DNA of 64,000 nt from an uncultured Prevotellaceae bacterium (GCA_902789415.1 CADAOD010000008.1:1-64000); one strand, 5' to 3'; shown: positions 1 to 8,784, counted from the stretch's first letter. Made by a program: numbers and translations. The notes: a model not told the origin generated them from the letters alone.

Positions 1-15
1 TCATGATACAATAAA

Positions 16-68
16 AGTTGTAGTTATGTGCACTATTGCGGATGCAAAGGTACGACAAAACTACAACT
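16..68. repeat. Nine-bp inverted repeat around a leftward promoter
   Basis: AGTTGTAGT at 16-24 is repeated inverted as ACTACAACT at 60-68. Between the arms the minus strand carries TACCTTTG (45-52), a match to the Bacteroidetes -7 box, so a transcript may run leftward out of the window. No -33 TTTG is clear. This could be an operator; it is inferred from sequence only. Confidence 0.35.
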
Positions 69-109
69 GTTACAACGTGTATTTCAACGAATGCTTACGA
101 TTAACCATT

Positions 110-214
110 ATGACAAAGAAAGAAACAATTAAGTTCATCGTACAGATAATTGCGAGTATCGCAACAGCGATTGTTACCGCCCTGGGCGCTACGAGCTGCG
201 TGGGCACCATGTAG
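110..214 (+). CDS. smalltalk family microprotein (34 aa)
   Basis: This microprotein has a short basic N-terminus (MTKKETIK) followed by one hydrophobic helix, IASIATAIVTALGATSC, and a Gly-containing end. It is 65-70% identical by eye to the second copy at 32031, which shares the IASIATAIVTALG core and the SC tail. The family is called smalltalk protein in Bacteroidales and usually follows an HU-like gene; its function is unknown. An ATG 28 codons upstream in the same frame is unlikely, because the conserved part begins here and the longer N-terminus matches nothing in the paralogue. It is probably the last gene of an HU module to the left of the window. A strong hairpin terminator follows. 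Confidence 0.75.
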   Translation: MTKKETIKFIVQIIASIATAIVTALGATSCVGTM

Positions 215-276
215 ATAGCCAAGGACCTGCACTTGCGCGGCCCGCCACGCATACTGCAGCAGGCTCTATCATATCA

Positions 277-311
277 CCCTCAGGTTTCTAAGCGAAGCCT
301 GAGGGATTTTA
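277..311 (+). terminator. Rho-independent terminator after smalltalk
   Basis: The twelve-bp stem CCCTCAGGTTTC / GAAGCCTGAGGG has one G-T wobble and a TAAGC loop, followed by ATTTTATTAT. It separates the rightward smalltalk gene from the leftward block ending at 329 and may work in both directions. Confidence 0.8.
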
Positions 312-328
312 TTATAAAGCCAGGCAGA

Positions 329-1720
329 TCATTCATCAAACTTTATCTCCTTAATCACTTCCATATGGTTAAATAGATGTTTCTTACCATTCGCCACCAC
401 TGTATCTTTATGCTTTTTACTGACGCCATAGATGGTACGGCCAGCCCACTTTAGTTCACCTTCAGGATATGGGCATGATATTGTTTTCTTCTTATAGTCG
501 AACTCTGGATAGTCCGTCATGCCAAATCCCCAGTAATCTTTATTATCATTATATGGAGGATAGTCTATGAGCACAGGACGTCCTTCTACAATACGATACA
601 CATCGTAACCATCGTGATATCTAACAGCCATAGACTTGTGGACTATAACCAATTCCTCTTTTCCGTCGAAATCCAAGTCCATAAAGAAGAATGGTGTATA
701 CATCGGCATCAACTGATCTTCATCTTTATAATAATGATAATTAGCCTTTATAGTCTTGTTCTTATACTTTTTGAATAACTTTGGATTTTCAAATTGGAAG
801 TCCAGCCTTCCTTTACAGAACGCTGTATCTCCAAAGCATTGTGTATGGAGCTTAAATGATTGTCCGCCTTTCGTAAAAGTAAAATCTGCAGAGATAATAT
901 CAACATCAGATACAGCCAACTTGGCAATAGCTTTCACTTTATATCCATTAACCGGCTGTCTATAGACAACGAGGATACTATCCTTGCTGTATCTATCTAC
1001 TTTCAAACTATCTGCAAACTCTTTTGGAATTCGATGACAAGGTACAGACTTCCATTTTACAAGTTTCCTTGAGTTTTGTGGACTGAGATCATGGCTATCT
1101 GTAAAACACAAATCGATGAACAACTTAACCCTTGCAAAATACTCGCGGATTGTGGTAAGAAACGCCCGTCTTGCTTTTGGCATTTCTGCATTATATGCCT
1201 GAATGTTCTCCACATCCAGCCCAAGATGCTCTGCCTGGTAAATGGCTCGCTCATTATGGAACTCCTGAGATATTATCGTAAAACTCTTCAAACCAAACAC
1301 CTTGTTGGCATTAATGATAGAGTTTATCGTTCTATATCCCTTTCCATCCAAGATGATAGCACTTGCTGGCACACCTCGAGCCACCAACGAATCCCTCATA
1401 CATTCAGGCTCATTGACACCATCCAGACTATCCTCATCGCCACTAATCAATATCTGCTCAATCTTCCCTGCCTTGTACAGCTGCTCAGCTGCATCAATGC
1501 GATAGATAAAGAAGTAGTTCTTTATCTTAGTTATACGAGCCTGTGGAGTTGTCCCCAATAAAAGCCCAACCTTATTGTATTTAATACTGTCGATATTATA
1601 GAAAACCTTCCCTTTGGCAAAGTTCACCACAATCTGATTGCATACTAGGATCAACACCAGGCATACAACGGCAACAATGCCAGCGGTCCACGCACCTATC
1701 TTTATTAATCTTTTCTTCAT
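329..1720 (-). CDS. SanA/YdcF-like DUF218 membrane protein with C-terminal extension
   Basis: An N-terminal membrane segment (about residues 8-30) is followed by a DUF218 (SanA/YdcF/ElyC-type) domain. Its marks are VGLLLGTTP near 51, the alanine-rich helix IDAAEQLYKAGK, ILISGDED near 90-97 and FTIISQEFHNERA near 148-160. SanA/ElyC proteins act in envelope integrity and surface polysaccharide steps in other bacteria. Unusually, about 250 residues follow the domain and contain DLDFDGKEEL (348-357), which resembles a calcium-binding EF-hand or FG-GAP loop. At 463 aa it is about twice the usual SanA length. It is the last gene of a leftward run; the upstream gene ends 3 nt before its start. The family is fairly certain and the role unknown. 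Confidence 0.75.
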   Translation of the reverse strand: MKKRLIKIGAWTAGIVAVVCLVLILVCNQIVVNFAKGKVFYNIDSIKYNKVGLLLGTTPQARITKIKNYFFIYRIDAAEQLYKAGKIEQILISGDEDSLDGVNEPECMRDSLVARGVPASAIILDGKGYRTINSIINANKVFGLKSFTIISQEFHNERAIYQAEHLGLDVENIQAYNAEMPKARRAFLTTIREYFARVKLFIDLCFTDSHDLSPQNSRKLVKWKSVPCHRIPKEFADSLKVDRYSKDSILVVYRQPVNGYKVKAIAKLAVSDVDIISADFTFTKGGQSFKLHTQCFGDTAFCKGRLDFQFENPKLFKKYKNKTIKANYHYYKDEDQLMPMYTPFFFMDLDFDGKEELVIVHKSMAVRYHDGYDVYRIVEGRPVLIDYPPYNDNKDYWGFGMTDYPEFDYKKKTISCPYPEGELKWAGRTIYGVSKKHKDTVVANGKKHLFNHMEVIKEIKFDE

Positions 1721-1723
1721 CGT

Positions 1724-2326
1724 TTATTTGCTATTATTTTTTTTCCAAACGAAATCTGGCTTGTAATCTTTCACATAATGCAAGAGAGGATCTACTGCCC
1801 ATGTTAGTTCTTTTGGAAAATCAACTCGAAGGTAAAGCCATGTTCTATAATCCACCAACATAAACTTTTCGAAATATCGCATATTATTTACACTACGTCC
1901 TGCCATCATAAAACTGCTATCAGATACAGATTTGGTAACAGCAGTCATGTTTAGTGCGTCATACTTTTCTCTAACACTCATGTCATAATCGTCTTCAAAC
2001 ACCTTTGCAGTCATTACAACCTCATAGAAAGACACACGCATTGATTGCGAGTCCCAACTTTCTTCTTCTTTTTTCATAAAGTCAGGATACTCTATTATAA
2101 GTTTGTTATCATATATTACACACGATAATTTGGGGGACATTTCAAACATCTCTCTTATTTCTAGCGCACTGTATAGCTTAAGGCTCTCCAAGTTATTTTC
2201 ATTGTTTACATCCTCAGAAGTATTATCTAGATTATTCGGCTTGGAGAAAATATCCCCAATCCGAAAATTGCCTATTACCATCGCTGCCAATACAATAAAA
2301 ACACAACCAAAGATAAACTTCTTCAT
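1724..2326 (-). CDS. Hypothetical membrane-anchored protein (200 aa)
   Basis: One N-terminal hydrophobic segment (residues 4-20, KFIFGCVFIVLAAMVIG) is followed by an acidic, Asn-rich linker and a mixed alpha/beta domain with several Trp and Tyr near the end (TWLYLRVDF, YKPDFVW). It probably faces the periplasm. I do not recognise the family. It lies 3 nt before the DUF218 gene and 15 nt after the 193-aa gene, so the three are probably cotranscribed. Confidence 0.65.
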   Translation of the reverse strand: MKKFIFGCVFIVLAAMVIGNFRIGDIFSKPNNLDNTSEDVNNENNLESLKLYSALEIREMFEMSPKLSCVIYDNKLIIEYPDFMKKEEESWDSQSMRVSFYEVVMTAKVFEDDYDMSVREKYDALNMTAVTKSVSDSSFMMAGRSVNNMRYFEKFMLVDYRTWLYLRVDFPKELTWAVDPLLHYVKDYKPDFVWKKNNSK

Positions 2327-2341
2327 ATCCTTTGCCCAGTT

Positions 2342-2923
2342 TTACACCCTTCCATAAACAATTTTACCAATAACGGAATTCTTCTGCAATGAGATCCTCC
2401 AAAACTCATCTTTGCTTGGCTTTGTACTCAAATTAGGTTCTGTGAGTACACATTCATAAGTACCGTTACCAATCATTCTCCATTTCGACTGTCCCAGCTT
2501 CATTGCTCCTTCAATCTGCATAATGACAGAATCACCTATTGGTTCTTTGAATTCTATGGTAGCCTCACCACAGTAGTCACCTGTAAAATCCTCCAAAGTT
2601 TCCTTACATTCCTTAATGGTGAATTCTGGAAGTTGGTTTTTTGCAATCTCTTCTATTCCTTTCTTTGAAGTGTGGTATGAGTCTGGTGTACACGGATAAG
2701 GAGTGCGGAGTCCCAATTTTCCCATGGAAATAGCATCTTTATAATCCCTGCCGAATTTTTCTATCATCCGTTCTTCTTCTCTTTTGTCACTTCCTCTAAT
2801 CAGCCACACAAAGAGTAAGACTATCAGCAACACTGTTATGCCAATAATCCACCATACTATTGGAAAATACATCCCCAATATAATGATGCCAATAATTATT
2901 ATCCAAAAGACCAATTTCTTCAT
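2342..2923 (-). CDS. Hypothetical protein with two N-terminal membrane helices
   Basis: Residues 5-42 form a hydrophobic hairpin (FWIIIIGIIILGMYFPIVWWIIGITVLLIVLLFVWLI, in two helices). A charged linker and a soluble domain of about 120 residues follow, with KWRMIGNGTYECVL near 155-170. I know of no family. The start ATG overlaps the TGA of the restored reading frame of the upstream WG-type gene (ATGA), which indicates translational coupling and supports both the start and the upstream frameshift. Confidence 0.65.
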   Translation of the reverse strand: MKKLVFWIIIIGIIILGMYFPIVWWIIGITVLLIVLLFVWLIRGSDKREEERMIEKFGRDYKDAISMGKLGLRTPYPCTPDSYHTSKKGIEEIAKNQLPEFTIKECKETLEDFTGDYCGEATIEFKEPIGDSVIMQIEGAMKLGQSKWRMIGNGTYECVLTEPNLSTKPSKDEFWRISLQKNSVIGKIVYGRV

Positions 2924-3392
2924 CTTCTAAATGGATTATTATTTATCACTACAGTTGGATTATTCCTATCCAGCAATGCAAAACCTATTTCAGTCTGCAC
3001 CATAATATATTGCTCATTCTTCCCATAGAAGCTCCAAATATTCAAATAAGTATAAGGTTTCACCACCTCATTACCACGAGAGTCAATGATCCCCTATTAG
3101 CAAAAGTTGTAGGATCATCATCATGAACGCTCACCAAACAATAACCATCATCAAATCCCCACATGTAGTTATACTTGCCAAAATCCACTATCGGAGTTTT
3201 ATTTCCATAATCAAATGCTGCCCATTGCCTATCTGCCCGCCTAACGCAGCAGACAGTTGAGTTAATAGGTGGTATGACTTCAATACACTTTATACCCATA
3301 CTTGCTATGAATGCATCGAAATCACAGCACTCAAAGCCTTGGTTTTCTAATAGCTCTATGGCTTTCTTGAATTTTATGTCGTCATGAAACAT
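2920..3392 (-). pseudogene. WG-repeat-like protein, interrupted by a 1-nt frameshift
   Basis: The open frame gives 110 residues ending shortly after FANRG. Downstream of a G4 run (plus-strand C's at 3091-3094) the adjacent frame continues for about 55 residues: IIDSRGNEVVKPYTYLNI, then IWSFYGKNEQYIMVQ and VVINNNPFRR. It ends in a TGA that overlaps the next gene's ATG. The N-terminal frame holds YMWGFDDGYCLVSVHDD, and this plus IIDSRGNEVVKP resembles the WG repeat (Gly-Phe-Ile-Asp-x-x-Gly-x-x-Val). Adding one G restores a protein of about 156 aa. It may be a sequencing error, a phase-variable homopolymer or a true pseudogene; the clean coupling to the next gene argues against long decay. Confidence 0.65.
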
Positions 3393-3411
3393 ATCTCAAT
3401 TCCTTTACTTT

Positions 3412-4410
3412 CTAATCAATATTTCCATAAGCATCTGGATCATCATCAAGAGCATCTCTTAGCCCTTCATCATCAATGTTCCAGTAATCAGTGGTGTCGT
3501 AGCAGGACCAGTCTGTTGCTTCCCCATTCTTATCATTTTCATTCTCTTCAACATACGAAGAGTCCACGCTATAGATAGCTGACATTAACGAATGAGGGGG
3601 AACCCTATTATAAGGTTTCGATATACCTCTTTTGAATATTTTCAATTCCTTAATTGCAATTGAAGTGCTATCAGATTGTATAAGTAGCTTAACCTGTTCT
3701 ATGAAATCTCTGATATTTGTTTTTGAGTATCCAAAAGAAATACCAATGCGATTTATTTCGTCCCAAGTCAGTATGCCAATTTCGATATGCAAATATAGAA
3801 AATAAAAGAAATACTTCATTTCCCATGTGTTATATATTGTGCCTATCGCCTTTCTATATGTTTTTTTATATGGTTCAAGAGGGAATGGATGTATAATACT
3901 ATCCAATGCCTTTCTGTCTAATCCCAAATATTCCACATAATCGTCAAAATAAGGAGATTCTATTACACTTTCGAAATTGAAAGAAAAATGAGCAATAGCT
4001 GTATAAGCATAATAACACAAGGAGTTCTTAATAAGTGATTGGACTTCATTAAACTGTTCTTTAGTCTGAGTGAACTTGTTGTTTGTGTGCTTGATATCAA
4101 TTAAAGGCACTTCTCCTGTTTCTGCATCACGCTCAATATAAACAATAGCACTCACTTTTCCATCCGTATCCCACTTAACTGTCACCTGGAGAGCATCCTG
4201 CATCTCGTATATAACAGATAGGGGGATGATATCTAATGCATGTTCTACAAACACGACAAAATGCTCGAAAGAGGAATTGTCGATCCAAAGAGTTCGATAT
4301 ATCTTTCCGTCATTTCGTAATAACCATTGTTCTCCAGATATATCTCCATATTTCAGAGTAAAACTTCTAAGAGTATATATCATATTTATATGTTCAGTGT
4401 CTTTGCCCAT
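3412..4410 (-). CDS. Hypothetical cytoplasmic protein with acidic C-terminus (332 aa)
   Basis: No signal peptide or membrane helix is visible. The middle is aromatic-rich and helical (EMKYFFYFLYLHIEIGILTW) and the C-terminus is strongly acidic: CYDTTDYWNIDDEGLRDALD, then DDPDAYGNID. A similar D/A-rich tail (DAYEGDSDARWNTD) ends the WG-type protein encoded at 6372-7565, which may indicate a shared partner or shared ancestry of the ends. It lies 19 nt upstream of the frameshifted WG-like gene in the same direction. I do not recognise the family. Confidence 0.6.
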   Translation of the reverse strand: MGKDTEHINMIYTLRSFTLKYGDISGEQWLLRNDGKIYRTLWIDNSSFEHFVVFVEHALDIIPLSVIYEMQDALQVTVKWDTDGKVSAIVYIERDAETGEVPLIDIKHTNNKFTQTKEQFNEVQSLIKNSLCYYAYTAIAHFSFNFESVIESPYFDDYVEYLGLDRKALDSIIHPFPLEPYKKTYRKAIGTIYNTWEMKYFFYFLYLHIEIGILTWDEINRIGISFGYSKTNIRDFIEQVKLLIQSDSTSIAIKELKIFKRGISKPYNRVPPHSLMSAIYSVDSSYVEENENDKNGEATDWSCYDTTDYWNIDDEGLRDALDDDPDAYGNID

Positions 4411-4468
4411 CTTTGTATATCAGTTATTTATTTCTTCCGTTTTTGTTTACATATAGGAATATTTCATG

Positions 4469-5563
4469 TTATTCCTCTATCTCATATGAAAGCAACCTAA
4501 ACTCAATATCGTAATGAATACTACTTGTTCTACCACAACCAGTACACCCACTCTTTGAGTTACAATACTGATGCTCATATAATTCAGGATCACAACGCAA
4601 ATTAACAAGCTTAGACATTTTCGGTGCTATATCAACATCTACTGAAAATACTTGGTAGTGGAATATGTCACCAAGTGAATATTTCCAATTCGTATATGGA
4701 TTACTATAGGTACTATTGTATTCATATTCAACAATTTTCCGACGATAAATCAATACACCAGTAATACTGATAACACTCTGAGATGTGTTATTGTGGAAAG
4801 AAACTTGTTGAATGCTCTCATGCCAGCCTTTGGAATAAGAAACTATGTTTATTGCTGTTGAGTCAGACTTTACTATATGTCCTTGTTGGGGTAAGGAGTT
4901 AATATCTACACACTTATTTATATATGATACCGGCATTGCAAAATTAAGGTTTTGACTATTCTTATATGTAAAAGTCGCAACACCAATGACAACACCCTTT
5001 TCATTTAACACAGGACCACCACTATTTCCTGGGCTAATAGGTGCAGTTATTTGCAAATACTCTACGCCTTCATTATCTCTTTTTCCTGATAAGATTCCAT
5101 CAGAAATAGTCCCCTCCAAACCTCTTGGGTTACCAATAGCGTATATTTTTGCCCCAACCTTTTCTTTGCCTACAGAGTCTACTTTGACATAAGGGAAATC
5201 TTGTTTGGTTTTAATAATAGCGAGGTCATGAAGTGGAGACGCTTTTATAACTTTTGCCCCTTGGTAAACTTCCTCATCGCCTGCAATTTTAAATTCTAAT
5301 TTCTCTGTACCAGCTACACAATGGTAATTTGTTACCATCGTGTTTTTGTTAATGAAAAAACCAGATCCTTGAGAGTATGGCACACCATCTTTATAGCTTA
5401 TAATCATTGCTACTTTATTAATAGTTTGATTATATACATCCTCTGCTGTTAGTGCTTCTGTACTATCATTTTGCCCATTACCGCTTTTAGTGTTGCTATT
5501 ATTACATGCTGCCAAGCATATGGCTGCAAGGGTAATTAAGAAATACAACTTATTCATAAACAC
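4469..5563 (-). CDS. Secreted trypsin-like serine protease lipoprotein (HtrA/Do-like, no PDZ)
   Basis: The signal peptide ends in a lipobox (LAAICLAAC, Cys20), so the protein is probably a lipoprotein. The S1C/DegP-type triad is complete: His81 in VTNYHCVAG, Asp113 in LHDLAIIK and Ser181 in GNSGGP, with the oxyanion Gly just before it. HtrA family members degrade or refold damaged envelope proteins, but there is no PDZ domain here. Instead a beta-rich region of about 150 residues ends in a Cys cluster (CNSKSGCTGCG, near 340) that could bind metal or form disulfides. Codon 3 is also ATG, so the protein may start two residues later. The family call is firm; the substrate is unknown. Confidence 0.85.
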   Translation of the reverse strand: MFMNKLYFLITLAAICLAACNNSNTKSGNGQNDSTEALTAEDVYNQTINKVAMIISYKDGVPYSQGSGFFINKNTMVTNYHCVAGTEKLEFKIAGDEEVYQGAKVIKASPLHDLAIIKTKQDFPYVKVDSVGKEKVGAKIYAIGNPRGLEGTISDGILSGKRDNEGVEYLQITAPISPGNSGGPVLNEKGVVIGVATFTYKNSQNLNFAMPVSYINKCVDINSLPQQGHIVKSDSTAINIVSYSKGWHESIQQVSFHNNTSQSVISITGVLIYRRKIVEYEYNSTYSNPYTNWKYSLGDIFHYQVFSVDVDIAPKMSKLVNLRCDPELYEHQYCNSKSGCTGCGRTSSIHYDIEFRLLSYEIEE

Positions 5564-5584
5564 ATTTTGTTCATTAATTGTTTG

Positions 5585-6307
5585 TTATTCATATTCACAA
5601 TGGTTAGCAGCCATCTCGTCTTGACCATTTCTGGCCAGCTCGTTGACACTCTCAAAGAAACGATACATCTGTAGTACTCGTGTGTATAAGTTATCGACGT
5701 CTATCAATGGCATCTTACGCTCTTCATCACCAATACTTTTGGTTAGGAACTCGTTATACCTAAACAAGGTTCCACTTTTATCAACATCATTTAACTCTTT
5801 TATCAGATTGCCAACACTAATTACTGTCTTATCCTTAGTAAGATACTTAACCAATCCTTCCCATAAGTTTAGGAGGTCATGACCTTGTATTTTTGACTCG
5901 TCCTTGTTCGCTTTCTTTCTCATAAGCCTTAACCTCAATATCGAATCTTTCATCGACAACTCAAGATACTGACGAAAACAGAACATCACAGGGTTTATAT
6001 AACTTTCCCGAACAAATCTGTCATTTGAGATCTTTATCAGATTAAGCAAGGCTGTAGCTGCGCTTGCATATCCATTCTGCATGTAAATCTCGTCATCATT
6101 TATATGGGATGATAATTGTTCGATTCCGTCTCTTTCTTCAAACAACTTATCCGTTTCTGATAATGGATGTGCAAACAAGCAATCATGGTTAATGTCATTT
6201 TTAGACAAAAGAATGAAATCCCTTGTCAGTTGCCTTTTTATTGCATCCTTATATTGTTTCTTCAGTTTTGAGAAACGATGCTTATGTTTATTCTTATTTC
6301 GATACAT
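5585..6307 (-). CDS. Hypothetical helical protein (possible HEPN-like fold)
   Basis: A very basic N-terminus (MYRNKNKHKHRFSKLKKQYK) is followed by an all-helical protein with the segment NPVMFCFRQYLELSMKDSI and then GHDLLNLWEGLVKYL. That helix-linker-GHxLxxL pattern resembles HEPN-type proteins, but the R-x4-6-H ribonuclease motif is absent, so nuclease activity is not supported. The gene starts 21 nt upstream of the serine protease stop codon region in the same direction. The function is unknown. Confidence 0.6.
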   Translation of the reverse strand: MYRNKNKHKHRFSKLKKQYKDAIKRQLTRDFILLSKNDINHDCLFAHPLSETDKLFEERDGIEQLSSHINDDEIYMQNGYASAATALLNLIKISNDRFVRESYINPVMFCFRQYLELSMKDSILRLRLMRKKANKDESKIQGHDLLNLWEGLVKYLTKDKTVISVGNLIKELNDVDKSGTLFRYNEFLTKSIGDEERKMPLIDVDNLYTRVLQMYRFFESVNELARNGQDEMAANHCEYE

Positions 6308-6371
6308 CTATTCCTTTCGTTTTTAAGTTGAACTCAATTATAATTCTTTTATTTTCTTATAAATATCTTAA

Positions 6372-7565
6372 TTAGTCTGTATTCCAACGTGCATCGGAAT
6401 CTCCTTCATATGCATCTGAAACCGAATCTGTGGCATACTGTTGATACTCTTGCCATGATTCGTTAGCAGCATCCTCGTCAATGCCAACTTGAACGTCTTT
6501 AGGGAAAATTGTTGGTATAACAACCTCTCCTCTATTATTCATATACCCAAGTTTATCATCCTTTTCAATTTGCAAATATCCAAGGCGGTCACAAGTATCA
6601 TCACTAAAGATTATGTCTTTGGATATGCTGAATAGACTTCCATCGAAGTCCATGATATACTCTTCGCCTATTATAATACGATCAATAAAGGTTCTCGTGT
6701 TAACTTTGAAACCATCGGCAGAATAATATAGCAACTTATAAGAATCATTAAGGATTGCCAGACAATTGTTCGCTCTATTAATTATTTTCCTATCATGATG
6801 ATAACTTCTATCATATTCGTTGTCATCTTTGTAAACTAAGAGATACTTATTCCAAGCGAAACCTAAATGTACATTTGTTAATACCAATGTATCATTGATT
6901 TGAATGGAACCAAGATTATAATACTTATCGTTAGTTCTTTCAGTCATTTCATTAATATGGGCCCATTTCTCATCTAAGTTGTCTGCCAGAAAATCTATAT
7001 AAACATAGTTTGGCTGTTGATGTGATTTAGAGAATTTTTGGAGTATTTTAGATATATGTTCTTTGTTTTCAATATTTTCTTCTTGCAATATTTCGCCTCT
7101 TTTGTTGAGCAATTGATACATATATCCAAACTTTGGAAAGATCGGGTCAGTTCTATCTTCCCAGTACTCTCCTTTTACAATAGCTTTTTCGTCATCAATG
7201 TAAAAATAGGGATATTTGTTTTTAATAATCTTGTCTTTTTGATTCCACACATAGTTACCCAAGTACGTTAGTTTGTTAATGGGTAGATTCCCCAATTTAC
7301 AGTAAATAACGGAATCTGTTGGATAGACAAACTCGAACTCTTCATTAAAAACTTCTCTACCATTCACATCAACAAGTTTGTAATCATAAGTTTTATAATA
7401 ATGGAAGTCAATCTTGTAGCTTTTTCTAAAGCCTACAATGGCATATTTGTCTTCAACTATATCAACGATTATGTCATATCCAGTTTCTGTGGTTATTCTT
7501 TTCTCCACAGTATCCCAGATAAAAAACTTTTCTATGATTGGACTCTTTTGAATTATGTACCTCAT
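6372..7565 (-). CDS. WG-repeat-containing protein (397 aa)
   Basis: Most of the sequence is beta-rich and aromatic without obvious repeats, but residues near 340-355 read DDKLGYMNNRGEVVIP. This is a good WG-type motif, and a weaker one (LVDVNGREVF) lies near 65. No signal peptide is seen. The C-terminus is acidic (DAYEGDSDARWNTD) like that of the 332-aa protein. The HTH gene lies 10 nt upstream, so the two may be coexpressed. WG-repeat proteins are common in Bacteroidales accessory regions and are mostly uncharacterised. Confidence 0.65.
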   Translation of the reverse strand: MRYIIQKSPIIEKFFIWDTVEKRITTETGYDIIVDIVEDKYAIVGFRKSYKIDFHYYKTYDYKLVDVNGREVFNEEFEFVYPTDSVIYCKLGNLPINKLTYLGNYVWNQKDKIIKNKYPYFYIDDEKAIVKGEYWEDRTDPIFPKFGYMYQLLNKRGEILQEENIENKEHISKILQKFSKSHQQPNYVYIDFLADNLDEKWAHINEMTERTNDKYYNLGSIQINDTLVLTNVHLGFAWNKYLLVYKDDNEYDRSYHHDRKIINRANNCLAILNDSYKLLYYSADGFKVNTRTFIDRIIIGEEYIMDFDGSLFSISKDIIFSDDTCDRLGYLQIEKDDKLGYMNNRGEVVIPTIFPKDVQVGIDEDAANESWQEYQQYATDSVSDAYEGDSDARWNTD

Positions 7566-7575
7566 AATTAATCCT

Positions 7576-7788
7576 TTACTTCGATGACACTAATAAATCC
7601 TTCACATCCACGTCGAGGTGGTGTGCAATCTCATAGAGCTGTTCTACTGACGGCTGAACTTTATTCGTCATCCATCTGGATACTGTACCAATGTTCCTGT
7701 CCATCTTTTCAGACAGCCAGGTTCCAGTTTTATCATTCTCAGCTAAAACTGCCTTGATTCTGTTATAACGATGATTATCTTCTTGCAT
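7576..7788 (-). CDS. XRE-family helix-turn-helix regulator (70 aa)
   Basis: The whole protein is one HTH_3 domain: NRIKAVLAENDKTGTWLSEK, then MDRNIGTVSRWMTNKVQPS, then LYEIAHHLDVDVKDLLVS. The GTVSRW segment is the recognition helix. It lies 8 nt downstream of the lipoprotein gene, whose first 24 codons resemble the N-terminus of this same gene. A decayed copy of the C-terminal codons lies at 10389-10475. It may bind the TTGCACAA-N10-TTGTGCAA palindrome upstream of the operon (inference). Confidence 0.85.
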   Translation of the reverse strand: MQEDNHRYNRIKAVLAENDKTGTWLSEKMDRNIGTVSRWMTNKVQPSVEQLYEIAHHLDVDVKDLLVSSK

Positions 7789-7796
7789 ATTACATT

Positions 7797-8684
7797 CTAT
7801 TTATTTCCTTCTAACCATTTTTCTAGTTCCATATGATCACCGACCTTACCACTTTTCTGATAAGCTTCAGATAATAAAGATACAGCCTTATATACTAAAT
7901 CTCTATCACCAGGTGCTCTCTCTGTAACGATTGTGTACCACTGTTCCGCTAGCCTTTCTGCCTCAGAATTATCGTCTAATTCCCAATTGACTTCTATGAG
8001 ACGATTTATCAAGTCCTCATGATCAGGATGTATAAAATGTGTATCTTCCACCCAATGACCGTCTATGATATACTCATTCATCATCAATTTTGTATAGTGC
8101 TTATTAAATAAGTCTCGTTCTTCGGTCAATATCTTTTTCTTATCATTATGGTATTCTTTATATGCAAGCTCTATTATCATGCTAACTAAGTAGCTGTCTA
8201 ACTCTAGGGACGTTGCTGGGTGAAAATAGAATGTCGGCAGATATTCCTTGTACATAAGATCATGGAATTCTTTCATTTTATGATTATCCAAGAGATTTAA
8301 GCCCACTTGAATGATTGAATCAGAATAAGCTATTTTTTTAACCCAGTTTGTTTTACCTTCAGTTGGCAAGTTATAGTTGGAAACATGCTCTTGTAATCCT
8401 TCAGACATTTCTCCTATCAAAGCCTTTCCCTTCGAATCCAGATTATTAAGTCCTGTTGTATCTGGATGTAGATAGGCACTAATAATCTTTTTATAAACAT
8501 CAACATAGAACTCAAGAGAATCCTTTTGAGATGTCGGTTCGTTATTCACCTTTTTAACTCCACCAGCATTTGAGCACGCCGAAAGAAATATGGAAATACA
8601 AATGACATATATCCATTTACCAGGTTTACAATCATATATATTGGCTATGATAGCCTTGATTTTGTTATATCGTAGATTGTCCAT
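7797..8684 (-). CDS. Hypothetical lipoprotein with an XRE-like N-terminal leader
   Basis: The hydrophobic stretch IYVICISIFLSAC with a Cys at its end is a lipoprotein signal, but it is preceded by about 24 charged residues (LRYNKIKAIIANIYDCKPGK). These align with the start of the HTH protein (HRYNRIKAVLAENDKTGT). No ATG exists between them, so an HTH gene start seems to have been fused to a lipoprotein gene. The mature part is helical, with TPR-like character near the end (EAERLAEQWYTIV, then VYKAVSLLSEAYQKSGK). The function is unknown. The promoter -7 box lies 42 nt upstream and an operator-like palindrome about 100 nt upstream. Confidence 0.65.
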   Translation of the reverse strand: MDNLRYNKIKAIIANIYDCKPGKWIYVICISIFLSACSNAGGVKKVNNEPTSQKDSLEFYVDVYKKIISAYLHPDTTGLNNLDSKGKALIGEMSEGLQEHVSNYNLPTEGKTNWVKKIAYSDSIIQVGLNLLDNHKMKEFHDLMYKEYLPTFYFHPATSLELDSYLVSMIIELAYKEYHNDKKKILTEERDLFNKHYTKLMMNEYIIDGHWVEDTHFIHPDHEDLINRLIEVNWELDDNSEAERLAEQWYTIVTERAPGDRDLVYKAVSLLSEAYQKSGKVGDHMELEKWLEGNK

Positions 8685-8726
8685 AGATTAATATTGTAAT
8701 ATTACTAAAAATAGGCGTTTCGTGTG

Positions 8727-8734
8727 CAAATATA
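8727..8734 (-). promoter_or_regulatory. -7 box for lipoprotein/HTH operon
   Basis: The minus strand reads TATATTTG, fitting TAnnTTTG. The same box with the same surroundings (TAGGCGT, TCGTGT) and the same 50-nt distance to an operator-like palindrome occurs at 10523-10530, upstream of the decayed HTH copy. Confidence 0.6.
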
Positions 8735-8784
8735 GTATTATTTTTGTTGATTCGGAAATATTATCATCGTTTATATGCTTGACT

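Noticed and set aside
5585-6307. HEPN ribonuclease toxin
   Set aside because: The helix pattern is suggestive, but the R-x4-6-H catalytic motif is absent.
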